DNA of 64,000 nucleotides from positions 19,833,240 to 19,897,239 of the forward strand of contig NC_087074.1 in the NCBI RefSeq assembly GCF_026151205.1, read 5' to 3'. This document shows positions 1 through 10,338 of the stretch, piece after piece. The number at the start of each line of letters is the position of its first letter. Position 1 is the stretch's first letter. This DNA comes from Bolinopsis microptera (taxonomy: Eukaryota; Ctenophora; Tentaculata; Lobata; Bolinopsidae). The position numbers and the translations under genes are program-made. The notes under the pieces are model-generated. The model saw only the letters and a program-made list of their open reading frames with translations, did not search any database and had not been told where the DNA came from.

Positions 1-8
1 AGCCGTTT

Positions 9-330
9 TTATTACGTAAATGTGGCACTATGGCACTTGTGGCACTAACATGTGGCACTTGCGGCACTGGGCACTAACATGTGGCACTTGTGGCACTTTC
101 ATATGTAACATGTGGCACTTGTGGCACTAACATGTGGCACTTTCATATGTAACATGTGGCACTTGCGGCACTAACATGTGGCACTTGTGGCACTTTCATA
201 TGTAACATGCGGCACTTGCAGCACTCACATGTGGCACTTGCAGCACTTTCATATGTAACATGCGGCACTTGCAGCACTCACATGTGGCACTTGCAGCACT
301 ATTTTATGGAGGAGGTGTTCTAGCAAATGT
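9..330 (+). repeat. Left inverted-end array (GGCACTTGYGGCACT units)
   Basis: Direct reading shows alternating blocks of ACATGTGGCACTTG(T/C)(G/A)GCACT and TTTCATATGTAACATG. The same motifs return reversed at 4195-4410, which defines the arms of the surrounding element. There is no coding signal. Confidence 0.8.
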
Positions 331-577
331 GTGGGCGAAATTGCGATTATGTCGCTTTATGTCGCGCGAGGTTTATTTCTCAGAATTGTGGGTATGTCGC
401 TTTTATTCGGATCCATAAATAACGAAAAGTTACTTGCGTGCGCGTATTTTTATATAGATTATAGAGTTACATATTGTAAATCTGTTGAGCCTGTAGTAGC
501 ATGGCGGCTAAGGCGGCTTATGTTATTGAGCTCATCCCGGTTCGAGCCTCGTCAGAGGTCATTTTTTGGCATTTATT

Positions 578-779
578 TGTATCTTACTGGGCCGCGCTCA
601 GCCTGTCATTCCGCCAAATCTTTATTCGGTATGTTAATGAACATAATAGCCTGGGGTCCTCAGGTAATTTGTATCACGTTGCGACCCCCACGGTCGTTTC
701 ACTATGGTATCGTCCTGACGATACAGGGGGAGCCGCGCACTTCGTGCGCGGCGGGTCATACAACGTATGTGTATGACAA
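578..779 (+). mobile_element. MITE family C, copy 1 (interrupted by MITE A)
   Basis: The copy is flanked by the 9-bp direct repeat GCATTTATT at 569-577 and 780-788. It resembles, in reverse, the copy at 21506-21650: shared blocks include GTATCACGT, GTTTCACTATGGTA, ATACAGGGGGAGC and CGTGCGCGGCGGGTCAT. A GC-rich palindrome lies at about 731-752. A family A MITE sits at 584-666 and duplicated ATTTGTATC, so A inserted after C. There is no coding capacity. Confidence 0.65.
584..666 (+). mobile_element. MITE family A, copy 1
   Basis: This 83-bp element begins TTACTGGGCCGCGCTCAGCC and ends GTCCTCAGGTA. It is flanked by a perfect 9-bp direct repeat, ATTTGTATC, at 575-583 and 667-675. The ends form a short imperfect inverted repeat (TTACTGGG against TTACCTGGG). 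It is nested inside a family C element. Confidence 0.85.
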
Positions 780-1556
780 GCATTTATTGATTACTTTACT
801 ACAATTATCAATATCAGCAGAAAGTAAAATACAATTTTTAAGTAAAATACAATTTTTATTTTCCACAGAAGAATCAATACATATTGAATTATAAATATCC
901 GATAATTCCAATAATAATCATTAAAAGTTGCTTTGTCATTTGTAAAATCAAAAACGAAAATTCGCACGCTGAACGCGCGCGGCATCTTTTCTGCAGCTGC
1001 CTAACTTGTAGCCGCTAGCATCAAAGCCGCCGCGCGCGCCGAGTGCTGGGGTGCACCTTAGTAATACACTATCAAATAAATTATACTGTTTGGACTTCAG
1101 CTAGAGAAGACTTGCCTTCAAGAATTTGTCCGGAGAAGGCCTCGTTCAAACTGGAACATGTCAAATGGTAAACGGAGTTATCTGTTAATGGTTTTTTTGT
1201 TGTTTATGGTTAGAATTTAGAATGGAATCAATTTGATGAGGATCCAGAGTTAATTACCTGCTAGGATTAATGAGTCAGTTCTACAGTTGAAGAGGTCACT
1301 TTTTCAAACTTTTAATGGCGAAATTGGCTCGGAACTTCATTCCTAGATTCATCACTTTCAGTTAGTAACTACGGTGTACCATGAAACCAGTTATAAAACT
1401 GTATAGAAAGACCGATCCACCGGCAATAAATGAACCACATACTATATACCGACTCAATTTGAGTAAAAGTATAACCATTTTAAAAGGTTTGAGTCGAACA
1501 TTTTTTGTGTCTGCAAAAATATATACAAGGAATACAAGGAATAAAAGGAATATAAA

Positions 1557-1934
1557 TCACCCATTTTCCCAATTGTGCCAATCCTGGAGTTCGACTACGA
1601 GTTTTATAAAAGTGTACTTGAAGCAGTATATTATAGAATATAGAGTGTCAATCGCAATTTTGATTAGAATTTTCAATGCAAAGAAAGTGGCCAACGATGG
1701 TTCAGTTCGTTGTCTTTTTGAAGAGTTAGTTCTTGTAGTCGGTATCAAAATGTGGTGTGCTGAAAGCAGATTAGAAAACAATCCTTTGGTTGATCCACCA
1801 CTGGTCTTTAGAACTTTCGAACAGTGTTTACTTGGGTCCATGTCCCTTTTTGAACTGCTGCCAAGCAGCAAAACATTTTGAAGAAAAAGGAACTTCTGAA
1901 AAGAATTGTTTGGTGTTGTTGGTTTCAGTTTCAC
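1557..1934 (-). pseudogene. BED-type zinc finger fragment, probably hAT-like transposase
   Basis: The minus-strand frame contains CSKVLKTSGGSTKGL followed by LLSAHH, the layout of a BED finger as found at the N-terminus of hAT transposases and ZBED proteins. A basic stretch and TEPSLATFFA follow, also common just after that finger in this group. The first cysteine pair is incomplete and the frame then loses recognisable sequence, so this is a remnant. It lies inside the 9-4421 foldback element, but I cannot say it was that element's own transposase, because the other transposase remnant nearby is of the DDE_1 type. Confidence 0.45.
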
Positions 1935-2006
1935 TATGAGTCACAGAAAGTGAAGAAGAATAATCTTGAGAGTGATCTTGAACCTCAAGAACTTCTACAT
2001 CGTCAC

Positions 2007-2080
2007 TTACCTGAGGACCCCAGGCTTTAATGTTGGTAATAGAGATTAGGCGGAATGACAGGCTGAGCGCGGCCCAGTAA
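2007..2080 (-). mobile_element. MITE family A, copy 2
   Basis: This is a reverse-oriented 74-bp copy, TTACCTGAGG to GGCCCAGTAA. It is flanked by a perfect 9-bp direct repeat, CATCGTCAC, at 1998-2006 and 2081-2089. Confidence 0.85.
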
Positions 2081-2424
2081 CATCGTCACCTGAATTCGAA
2101 TTAGACTCGGACATCTAGCTTTGTTGCAAAAAGTAATAAAGTCGGAATGATCAATTGACGTGTAAACGAAACCAACTCTCGCGCAGCAAAGCAACCACAC
2201 TCCACAGAATTTAAGACATGCAACTAGCTGTTAGATGCGCACATATTTTACAACACGTGCAACATCGACATCTTGATTGACTTCACTACTCCAGACAGTA
2301 TTGATTATCTATGTAAACCCGCGCACGCACCTACCTTTTTGCAATATTTAGGATCAAATTTGTGCGCATAACCATAGTTTTGAAAAGCGACATACCCACA
2401 CTTTGAGAAGAAAACATCTACTGA

Positions 2425-2515
2425 TCTTATGTAACATGCGGCACTAACATGTGGCACTTTTGGCACTATCATTTGTAACATGCGGCACTTTTGGCACTAA
2501 AATGCGCACTTGCGA
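2425..2515 (+). repeat. Internal block of the foldback-element repeat
   Basis: It holds ATGTAACATGCGGCACTAAC and GTGGCACTTTTGGCACT, the same motifs as the element ends, in the same orientation as the left arm. It may mark an older nested copy or an earlier element boundary. Confidence 0.6.
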
Positions 2516-2856
2516 AACTAAATTATACCTTATCGGACCTTATTTGGACGGACATTACTTGAACGGACATAATTATGAACGGACATTAATATGAACGCTA
2601 GAAGGCAATCAAAACCATCAAAAATCCGAATTTTTTTCATCTTTTTTTACGTTTTTTTTATTTAAGCATATGATTTTTAAATCAATTTTTCATACAGTAA
2701 GCAAGAAAAGCAATCCTTAATCAGTTAACGTGTTAAAATATGTGTACATGATTATTGTCTAATATCACATATCATCTTCATCAAATGGGTTTTTGTGCAT
2801 TAAAAATTCCATGCTTAAAGCATCAGTAATACCCGCTTTTTGGAAACCTTTTTTTA

Positions 2857-3834
2857 TCAAACTACCTCGGTCCTTTCAGTGTAAACTTTTACTAGCCATT
2901 CGGCGTTAAGTGGTTTTATCTTAGATAACTTTAGGTTAACCTTAACATCACGTGGATCTTTCCCAGCACTTATCTGTTTCATTACCTCCCCTGAGTAATA
3001 TGAACTATAACAATGTCGGACAATAATCTTGGCAACACGATCTGGAAAAGGTGACAGACTTTGTTTACCTTGGAGCTTGGATAGCAACAACAGAGAGGGA
3101 CCTGCGGGTCAGAAAAGCTAAGGCTTGGGCAGCCTGCCACAAGCTAAAGAAGATGTGGAAGTCTGACCTTAGAAGAGGACTAAAGATCCGTCTATTTGTT
3201 GCTACTGTGGAGTCAATACTTCTTTATGGTTCTGAAACGTGGACGTTGACAGAACAATTGAAGAAACGCATTGATGGCTGCTACACTAGAATGCTAAGGA
3301 TGGCACTTAATGTGGATTGGAAGCAGCGAAAAACCAACAAAGAAGTCTATGGCAAGCTACCGAGAGCAACCATGAAGATCCAAGAGCGCAGGATGCGACT
3401 AGCAGGCCATATCCACCGGCACCCAGAACTAGTCGCAAACCGCTTGCTACTCTGGGAACCAACTCATGGGGTGCGGAGTAGGGGGAGACCAGCCATGACC
3501 TATGTTGATAGCCTATGAGCTGACACGGGTCTCAACGACACTGGAGAAATGGGCGGACTTATGGCGGATAGAGTTTTATGGAGACAGCGCATCAATACTC
3601 GGACGCTGAAGCCGCCTTAAGTCAGTCAAGTAAGTCAACACGATTTACCGTAATATTTAGAGGCTGAAATGTGAAACAAGTTTGTCATGTTGGTGGGGAC
3701 TAGCTCATGAACTATGTTGTTGAGTGCCATAATTTCGTTGACTTTTTCCGTCAAGTGACCCTTGAAAACATCATATACTAGAAAAGTTTTCTGTGCCTCC
3801 GGCAGACCAAAGAGAACCTCAGAACCTTTCCGTC
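2857..3834 (-). pseudogene. DDE_1-superfamily transposase, C-terminal half, interrupted
   Basis: On the minus strand from about 3834 downward the frame reads LVYDVFKGHLTEKV, then NNIVHELVPTNMTNLF. These are the strand and loop segments around the second catalytic aspartate in DDE_1 (pogo/Tigger-like) transposases. After an RTE insertion (3041-3642) it resumes as NRVAKIIVRHCYSSYY and ends with DVKVNLKLSKIKPLNAEWLV, a typical C-terminal block of the same family. One extra frameshift lies close to the insertion at about 3660. It is therefore doubly broken. The first catalytic Asp region was not found upstream. Family assignment rests on remembered motifs. Confidence 0.6.
3041..3642 (+). pseudogene. 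RTE-type non-LTR retrotransposon, 3' fragment
   Basis: The frame reads LEKVTDFVYLGAWI, then LLYGSETWTLT and LLLWEPTHGVRSRGRPAMT, the C-terminal signature of RTE-like reverse transcriptases. A TGA at 3516-3518 interrupts it, after which the frame continues as ADTGLNDTGEMGG to a TAA near 3620. The tail has AAGT-like repeats (3620-3640), as RTE elements commonly do. CAACACGAT occurs on both sides (about 3026-3034 and 3637-3645), consistent with a target duplication. The insertion splits the DDE transposase pseudogene. It is 5'-truncated and inactive. Confidence 0.75.
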
Positions 3835-4194
3835 GTTAACTTACGGTACAATAAAGTTCTCATAGTTGTCATATTCTAGACAAAAAGTTGGAATTGGAAA
3901 CATTTTTGAAAAAATTCAACGGACTTTAACTTGGACGGACATGATATATATAATAAGAACACTGATCAATTCAAGCTTAACAAGCCATATTATGATTGCA
4001 ATCATTAAACAAATTAATATCGTCTTTAGCGTTATTTATGATTGCTGAATCGCAGTATGAATTGGGCAGAATTAGATTTCACGATATTATTGTAAAAATC
4101 AATTTTATAACTTATAGTTGAAGTTGCAACCAGTTCAGTTGATGATTCTTGCAAAAAAAGCAGTATTGTACCTAACTATGCAGCATATTGGAGC

Positions 4195-4421
4195 CGTAAG
4201 TGCCACATGTGAGTGCCACTAGTGCCGCATGTTACATATGATAGTGCTGCAAGTGCCACAGGTGAGTGCCACTAGTGCCGCATGCTACATATGATAGTGC
4301 CGCAAGTTCCACATGTGAGTGCCACTAGTGCCACATGCTACATATGATAGTGCCGCAAGTGCCACATGTGAGTGCCACATGCTACATATGATAGTGCCAC
4401 AGTGCCACATTTACGTTATAA
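4195..4421 (-). repeat. Right inverted-end array of the foldback element
   Basis: Repeated AGTGCCACATGTGAGTGCC and GCTACATATGATAGTGCC units are the reverse complement of the 9-330 array. The outermost bases match the left end in inverted orientation. Confidence 0.8.
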
Positions 4422-4887
4422 GGTTGTCTGGAATGATCAGGGTAGCATGAAACATGAACAAAAGTAATTTCCAGAAAAACTTTGAGGGGGTGTAGCTTCC
4501 TACACCCCTGTATAGATGGCTATAGATAGCTACAGTAATGTGATCCAATAACAAGGCGCTTCACCCCTTGTAACACTAACTATACTTAAGTCGAAGATAA
4601 TATGATTATAGATGAAAAGAGAAGAGCACAATACCCACCAATAGTCATGAGGGTATAGCTCCTAGCAATGGTGACCACTCCAAAACCCAAACAACACATT
4701 CAACAGGAGATATAGAGGCGATCAGGATCTCAGGTATATTTGCCATTTTCATGAAGGGAACCTAGGGACACTTAAGCCACGGTTAAAAAATAATCCTGGT
4801 CAAGTTGGAGAAGTTTATGATTTTATGACAACAGGGCTAGGATTGTGGTCAGAGTCATGGTTAGCCCCGGCCGGGTTATGGTTGGGG

Positions 4888-6690
4888 TTAAGTGTTTATT
4901 TAAAACCTTTTTTTTAGTCTTTGGGCGATCGAAATAATAATATGAGTTGGCTGATCCGGTCATCGACGTTTCAATATAACCCAACTTTCAGCGGTTTAAG
5001 ACCTCCTCACCCTCCATCAGACACTAATCAGTTGCACAGCTATTATACAAGAATTACGTTATTCACAATAGCTATGAAGATATCCACCCACAGTGTTAGA
5101 TCATTTTGCACAAGGCTTTCTTCCCCCGGTCCCAGTGAACCTCTAGGCTCTGACTCAGATTTGATTTGATTTAGACTTATGACATTAGTATTAGCATCAA
5201 ACAATTCTCCGTTTAATGTCTAAATATAATTTCTTGAGACAAATTATATTGAAATAAACAGGATGAATATTATTAGTAGAATAATTACTACATCGCTAGT
5301 CCTGCTACATCGCTAGACGCAAAAGCTTCAAACTGTGAAGATCAAATAGAAATTTATCTGAAAATATTGCCAAAGTAGATGTTTTGTGCGTACCAGGATA
5401 TCAGCATCTTTGTACTACATACACTAGTCATTGTCACATTTTTTTTAAATGTTTAAAAATTTGATCGCTGGTATGAACTTAAAGTAGATTGGCGAAAAAC
5501 ATCTGTTAGTGCTTGTAAGCATAAAGTAAGCATTAAGTATTGGATATGGAACAAAGTCAAAGAGAGCTTGAAAGCTCTGGTGGCGTCATAGTCACGTGAC
5601 CTCAGGCTCATAATCACGTGACCTCAGACCCAATCAATTGGGTTCTGGCCTGGTCAGCCCCCTGTCACCCGATCTTGAGGTGACGTACGACACCTTGCTA
5701 ACCCAATACATGTCTGGAAGGCTGCTAATTTTCACATGCCAAACTCACGAGGTTCTTAAAGAGTTGTGCGAGATGACGATCCATGGTTGGGGGATAAGTG
5801 TTTATTTAAAACCTTTTTTTTAGTCTTTGGGCGATCGAAATAATAATATGAGTTTGCTGATCCAGTCATCGACGTTTCAATATAACCCAACTTTCAGCCG
5901 TTTAAGACCCCCTCACCCTCCATCAGACACTAATCAGTTGCACAGCTATTATACAAGAATTACGTTATTCACAATAGCTATGAAGATATCCACCCACAGT
6001 GTTAGATCATTTTGCACAAGGCTTTCTTCCCCCGGTCCCAGTGAACCTCTAGGCTCTGACTCAGATTTGATTTGATTTAGACTTATGACATTAGTATTAG
6101 CATCAAACAATTCTCCGTTTAATGTCTAAATATAATTTCTTGAGACAAATTATATTGAAATAAACAGGATGAATATTATTAGTAGAATAATTACTACATC
6201 GCTAGTCCTGATACATCGCTAGACGCAAAAGCTTCAAACTGTGAAGATCAAATAGAAATTTATCTGAAAATATTGCCAAAGTAGATGTTTTGTGCGTACC
6301 AGGATATCAGCATCTTTGTACTACATACACTAGTCATTGTCACATTTTTTTTAAATGTTTAAAAATTTGATCGCTGGTATGAACTTAAAGTAGATTGGCG
6401 AAAAACATCTGTTAGTGCTTGTAAGCATAAAGTAAGCATTAAGTATTGGATATGGAACAAAGTCAAAGAGAGCTTGAAAGCTCTGGTGGCGTCATAGTCA
6501 CGTGACCTCAGGCTCATAATCACGTGACCTCAGACCCAATCAATTGGGTTCTGGCCTGGTCAGCCCCCTGTCACCCGATTTTGAGGTGACGTACGACACC
6601 TTGCTAACCCAATACATGTCTGGAAGGCTGCTAATTTTCACATGCCAAACTCACAAGGTTCTTAAAGAGTTGTGCGAGATGACGATCCAA
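4888..6690. repeat. 906-bp tandem duplication
   Basis: The block from GTGTTTATTTAAAACC (about 4888) to GTTGTGCGAGATGACGATCC is repeated immediately, with corresponding bases 906 apart (for example GGGCGATCGAAATAATAATA at 4923 and 5829). The copies differ at only a few bases, so the event is recent. The 82-codon frames inside both copies have no recognisable domain and are probably not genes. The second copy runs on into the left arm of the 6476-8855 inverted repeat. Confidence 0.9.
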
Positions 6691-7142
6691 TATCCATAGA
6701 GGCCGCAGAATTATGAGGACTACCAGATCCTCGTGGAACTTAAGCGATCCATGATATCATGACAGGCCCTATAGTAGAAGATACATTTTAGGAAAGGAAA
6801 TTCTATTGCAATTATCGACTTAAAAAATGTTGGTGAATTTATATCTGGAAGATAACCAAGTAAAACAAGTAAAAAAGGATATGGTAACATAGTGTATTCA
6901 ATGTGAACAACAACATGAATAAATTATCATAGCGAAAGTCCGTTTACCCTAAGTAAGGCGGCGGCGGTTGTATGGAAGGCGATTAATAGGGACTACTGGT
7001 TAGGACAGAACTTTGACCTATAGAGCTAAATATAATGAACTAATCTTAACATCATCATATTGGTACGGTTGAAGGGATGAAAATAATACGGTCAAGAATT
7101 TTACTAAGAACTACAAACCTAATGGAACTGGTAAGCATGCGG

Positions 7143-7284
<142 letters not shown>

Positions 7285-7905
7285 AAGCGGAGCACAACCC
7301 CGGGCCGATGACTGGAAAAAGGCCCCGAGTAGATGGTGCGCTCGCCTTTTGTAGTGAGTCTTTACAGCGGTAGTTCCGTGGAGATGGCAGTGTTCTTCGC
7401 ACTTGCATCATTGCAAATAAAAAATAGCAGTTACATTAAAATACTGGCAGTTACATTAAAATACTGGTTTACAATACCGGTTATCAAATTACATTATAGA
7501 TAATTGTAAAGAACTTATTCATTTTAATCAAATCCAAAATCTTAACACAAACGCAACAAATTTTACCGGAGACTTCATGCTTCTGATAAATCTAATTTAG
7601 TGCGCGAGAATTCTGGGTCTGCTGAATTTATTTGCGAATAATTTACTGTTATCAATAAAAATTCTATTCGCACGCCAGTCGGTCTCGTGCACAGATATTT
7701 TAAATTTAACTTTGATCTGGCAGCTATAAGAATATAATTGTTACTTCCAATTAACTTCTAAATGCTACACGTGTGCTTAACACCAACCACTAGGTCCCAT
7801 GAGATCCGGGGTCTCACGGTGATCTGCAGATCACGTCACCTAATCAGTGACGAATAATATACAGAATTGGATTGATAAGTAGGTGAGTTGATCAGCTGTC
7901 AGTAC

Positions 7906-8232
7906 TTACTTACTTGAAAAGGTCTCCTCCTAGTCGTTGGAGTGGCCTGCACCACATAGTAACTCCTTTCTCCGGTGTATTAGACCTCTCCAGTGAACCC
8001 TGTCTGTAGCTTGTTGTTCTGCATCTTCTATCGTGATGTTATACTTATCGACACCTGTGAAGATTGCTGCATCCTCCCGGACACATGACAACCAGTTTTT
8101 CCGAGGTCTACCTCTTGACCTTTTACTATGCTTTGGGATCCAGTGCAGAAGATAGTTGGGTATTCTTTCTTCTGGCATCCTCACCACATGGCCAAACCAT
8201 CGGAGTCTAGCTGCTCGTACGAAAGTATCAAC
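7906..8232 (-). pseudogene. RTE-type retrotransposon 3' stub with 15-bp target duplication
   Basis: The minus strand encodes RLRWFGHVVRMPEERI and SRGRPRKNW, the C-terminal RTE/LINE signature, followed by WRGLIHRRKE. The 3' end (left side) carries an AAGT repeat tail at 7904-7914. Perfect 15-bp direct repeats, ATCAGCTGTCAGTAC, flank it at 7891-7905 and 8233-8247, the hallmark of target-primed reverse transcription. It is 5'-truncated at about 327 bp. It differs in sequence from the RTE fragment at 3041-3642. Confidence 0.85.
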
Positions 8233-8349
8233 ATCAGCTGTCAGTACACAACCATAATGTTGCGAGATAATAAATAACATGACTATCTAACATCCCTGAA
8301 TAAGAAGGAAAGAAAAGGAAGTTGCAATGAGAGTAAATACCTGATACAG

Positions 8350-8534
8350 CCATATGAAATCTGAAATCTGAAATCTGAAATCTGAAATCTGAAATCTGAA
8401 ATCTAAAATCTAAAATCTGAAATCTGAAATCTGAAATCTGAAATCTGAAATCTGAAATCTGAAATCTGAAATCTGAAATCTGAAATCTGAAATCTGAAAT
8501 CTGAAATCTGAAATCTGAAATCTGAAATCTGAAA
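8350..8534 (+). repeat. 7-bp tandem array (AAATCTG)n
   Basis: About 26 copies of AAATCTG with two C-to-A changes near 8404-8416. No coding sequence. Confidence 0.97.
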
Positions 8535-9282
8535 TCAGCAGCTGCCCGTAGTACTTGTATTATAGTATGGCCTGTCGTGATATCATGGATCGCTTAAGTT
8601 CCACGAGTCTGGTAGTCCTCATAATTCTGCGGCCTCTATGTATCGTCATCTTGCACAACTCCTTAAGAATCTTAAGTGCTGGGCATGTTAAAATTTGCAG
8701 CTATCCAGACATTTATAAAATTAACGAGGTGTCGTACGTCACCTCAATTAAGATCAGGCAACAGGGAGCTGACCAGGACAGAACCCAATTGATCGGGTCG
8801 AAGGTCACGTGATTATGCGCCTGAGGTCACGTGACTGTAACGTCACCAGAGCTTCATGTTCTCCGTTTCCCGCTCATTGGACCAGGTGATCTCGCATGCT
8901 TTTTATCTAAATCTGAGAATGTGAATGTAAGTGTAATTCTAATTACCTCCCATAGAAAGCCAGATTCATTTTCTGAGAGAAAGCTACAAATTTACCAAAA
9001 TATAATCGACCTTGTTACAAACTCATTTTGATGACCGTTCCTGAACTAAAAGTAAAATAAATATTTCAGAATATTCTACTTCTAGAAGGTTATGGATTAT
9101 TCTAATTCTACAAGTACAGGGTAGCCAAGCCTGCAGCCTTACAATTATAATGAATAATTCGTCGCAACTTTATTTTTAGCTAAAAATTCCAAGATTTATC
9201 GAATTTGCATTTTTATTGTTGCATATATGTTCATTTTCCACTCTATTGCAAGTTAATTATTATTATTATTTGGACCGGACCC

Positions 9283-9443
9283 CTTGCACAAACTAATAAT
9301 TGAGGATAAGACCGAGTTTGTTTGTCTATTTCTTGCTTCTCCAATCAAATTAGATGCGGTGCTTTATTGAAATAATGATCCCTGGAGGTCCAGTATAAAT
9401 GTCTTGGGTCGCAGACTGACATTAACCATAAAATTGTCTTCGA
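9283..9443 (+). repeat. Interspersed repeat F, copy 1
   Basis: GCACAAACTAATAATTGAGG through AGACTGACATTAACCATAAA recurs at 16642-16807 with small differences. It includes CTGGAGGTCCAGTATAAATG. No coding signal and no clear termini; unclassified. Confidence 0.8.
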
Positions 9444-9534
9444 AAATTTCATCTTATAGATCATTTGGCTTGAAAATATGATCTTACGCGACATAAACAG
9501 GATTTTCTGCAGCTCAGCCTCCTATATTTACATT

Positions 9535-10055
9535 GTTTAATTTACGTTGTTTTATTTACGTTTTTTATTTACGTTGTTTTATTTACAATTTACGTTGTTT
9601 TATTTACGTTGTTTTACTTACGTTGTTTTATTTACGTTGTTTTATTTACGTTGTTAAACAACGTAAATAAAACAACTTGTTTTATTTACGTTGTTTTATT
9701 GACGTTGTTTTATTTACGTTGTTTTATTTACGTTGTTTTATTTACGTTGTTTTATTTACGTTGTTTTATTTACGTTGTTTTATTTATGTTGTTTTATTTA
9801 CGTTGTTTTATTTACGTTGTTTTATATACGTTGTTTTATTTACGTTGTTTTATTTACGTTGTTTTATTTACGTTGTTTTATTTACGCTGTTTTATTTACA
9901 TTGTTTTATTTACGTTGTTTTATATACGTTGCTTTATTTACGTTGTTTTATTTACGTTGTTTTATTTACGTTGTTTTATTTATGTTATTTTATTTACGTT
10001 GTTTTATCTACGTTGTTTTATTTACGTTGTTTTATTTACGTTGTTTTATTTACGT
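9535..10055 (+). repeat. 14-bp tandem array (TTTACGTTGTTTTA)n with one strand switch
   Basis: About 36 copies. Because 14 is not a multiple of three, one unit reads through all forward frames as a 14-residue repeat (FYLRCFIYVVLFTL), which gives three long but spurious frames. At 9636-9676 the orientation reverses briefly and makes a perfect inverted repeat with 20-bp arms and a single-base centre. Confidence 0.95.
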
Positions 10056-10338
10056 CTGCTAAAGCACATTCAATTTAATACATGTAAAAAATTACTTAAC
10101 TTGCTTGATTCTGCACTAGTTTGACGATCTTAGACCCGAAATTGAACGGGAGAATCGACTTAAAATATACTAAAATTTCCAGAAATATGTTAAGATTTCC
10201 CTGATATAAATGATTAAACATAACTTTTTATTATTCTTATACTAGTGTATAAAATAATAAGTACATTATAAATGATAAATAACGATAACATATTAGTTGT
10301 TTCATTTTTATCAAGTTGTAAGTGAGTGGTAAAACGTC

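Larger units (their letters stand above)
9..4421. mobile_element. Foldback DNA element with repeat-rich inverted ends
   Basis: The two ends are inverted copies: TTATTACGTAAATGTGGCAC at 9-28 and its near-perfect reverse complement at 4402-4421. Each end is followed inward by a short-period array built on GGCACTTGTGGCACT and CATATGTAACATG (9-330 forward, 4195-4410 reversed). A further forward block sits inside at 2425-2515. Between them lie remnants of a BED-finger protein and a DDE transposase on the minus strand, an RTE fragment and two small MITEs. Long ends with subterminal repeats resemble foldback or pogo/MULE-like elements. No target duplication can be judged because the left flank is only eight bases. 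The element looks inactive. Confidence 0.6.

Noticed and set aside
331-894. 187-codon frame near the left end
   Set aside because: It runs through two nested MITEs and flanking AT-rich sequence and has no domain.
1381-1881. 166-codon plus-strand frame
   Set aside because: It is antisense to the BED-finger remnant, which explains the sequence better.
4921-6075. Two near-identical 82-codon frames
   Set aside because: They are identical because of the 906-bp duplication; no domain, no splice or start context.
9609-10124. Three overlapping frames of up to 171 codons
   Set aside because: They are a by-product of the stop-free 14-bp tandem repeat read in three frames.
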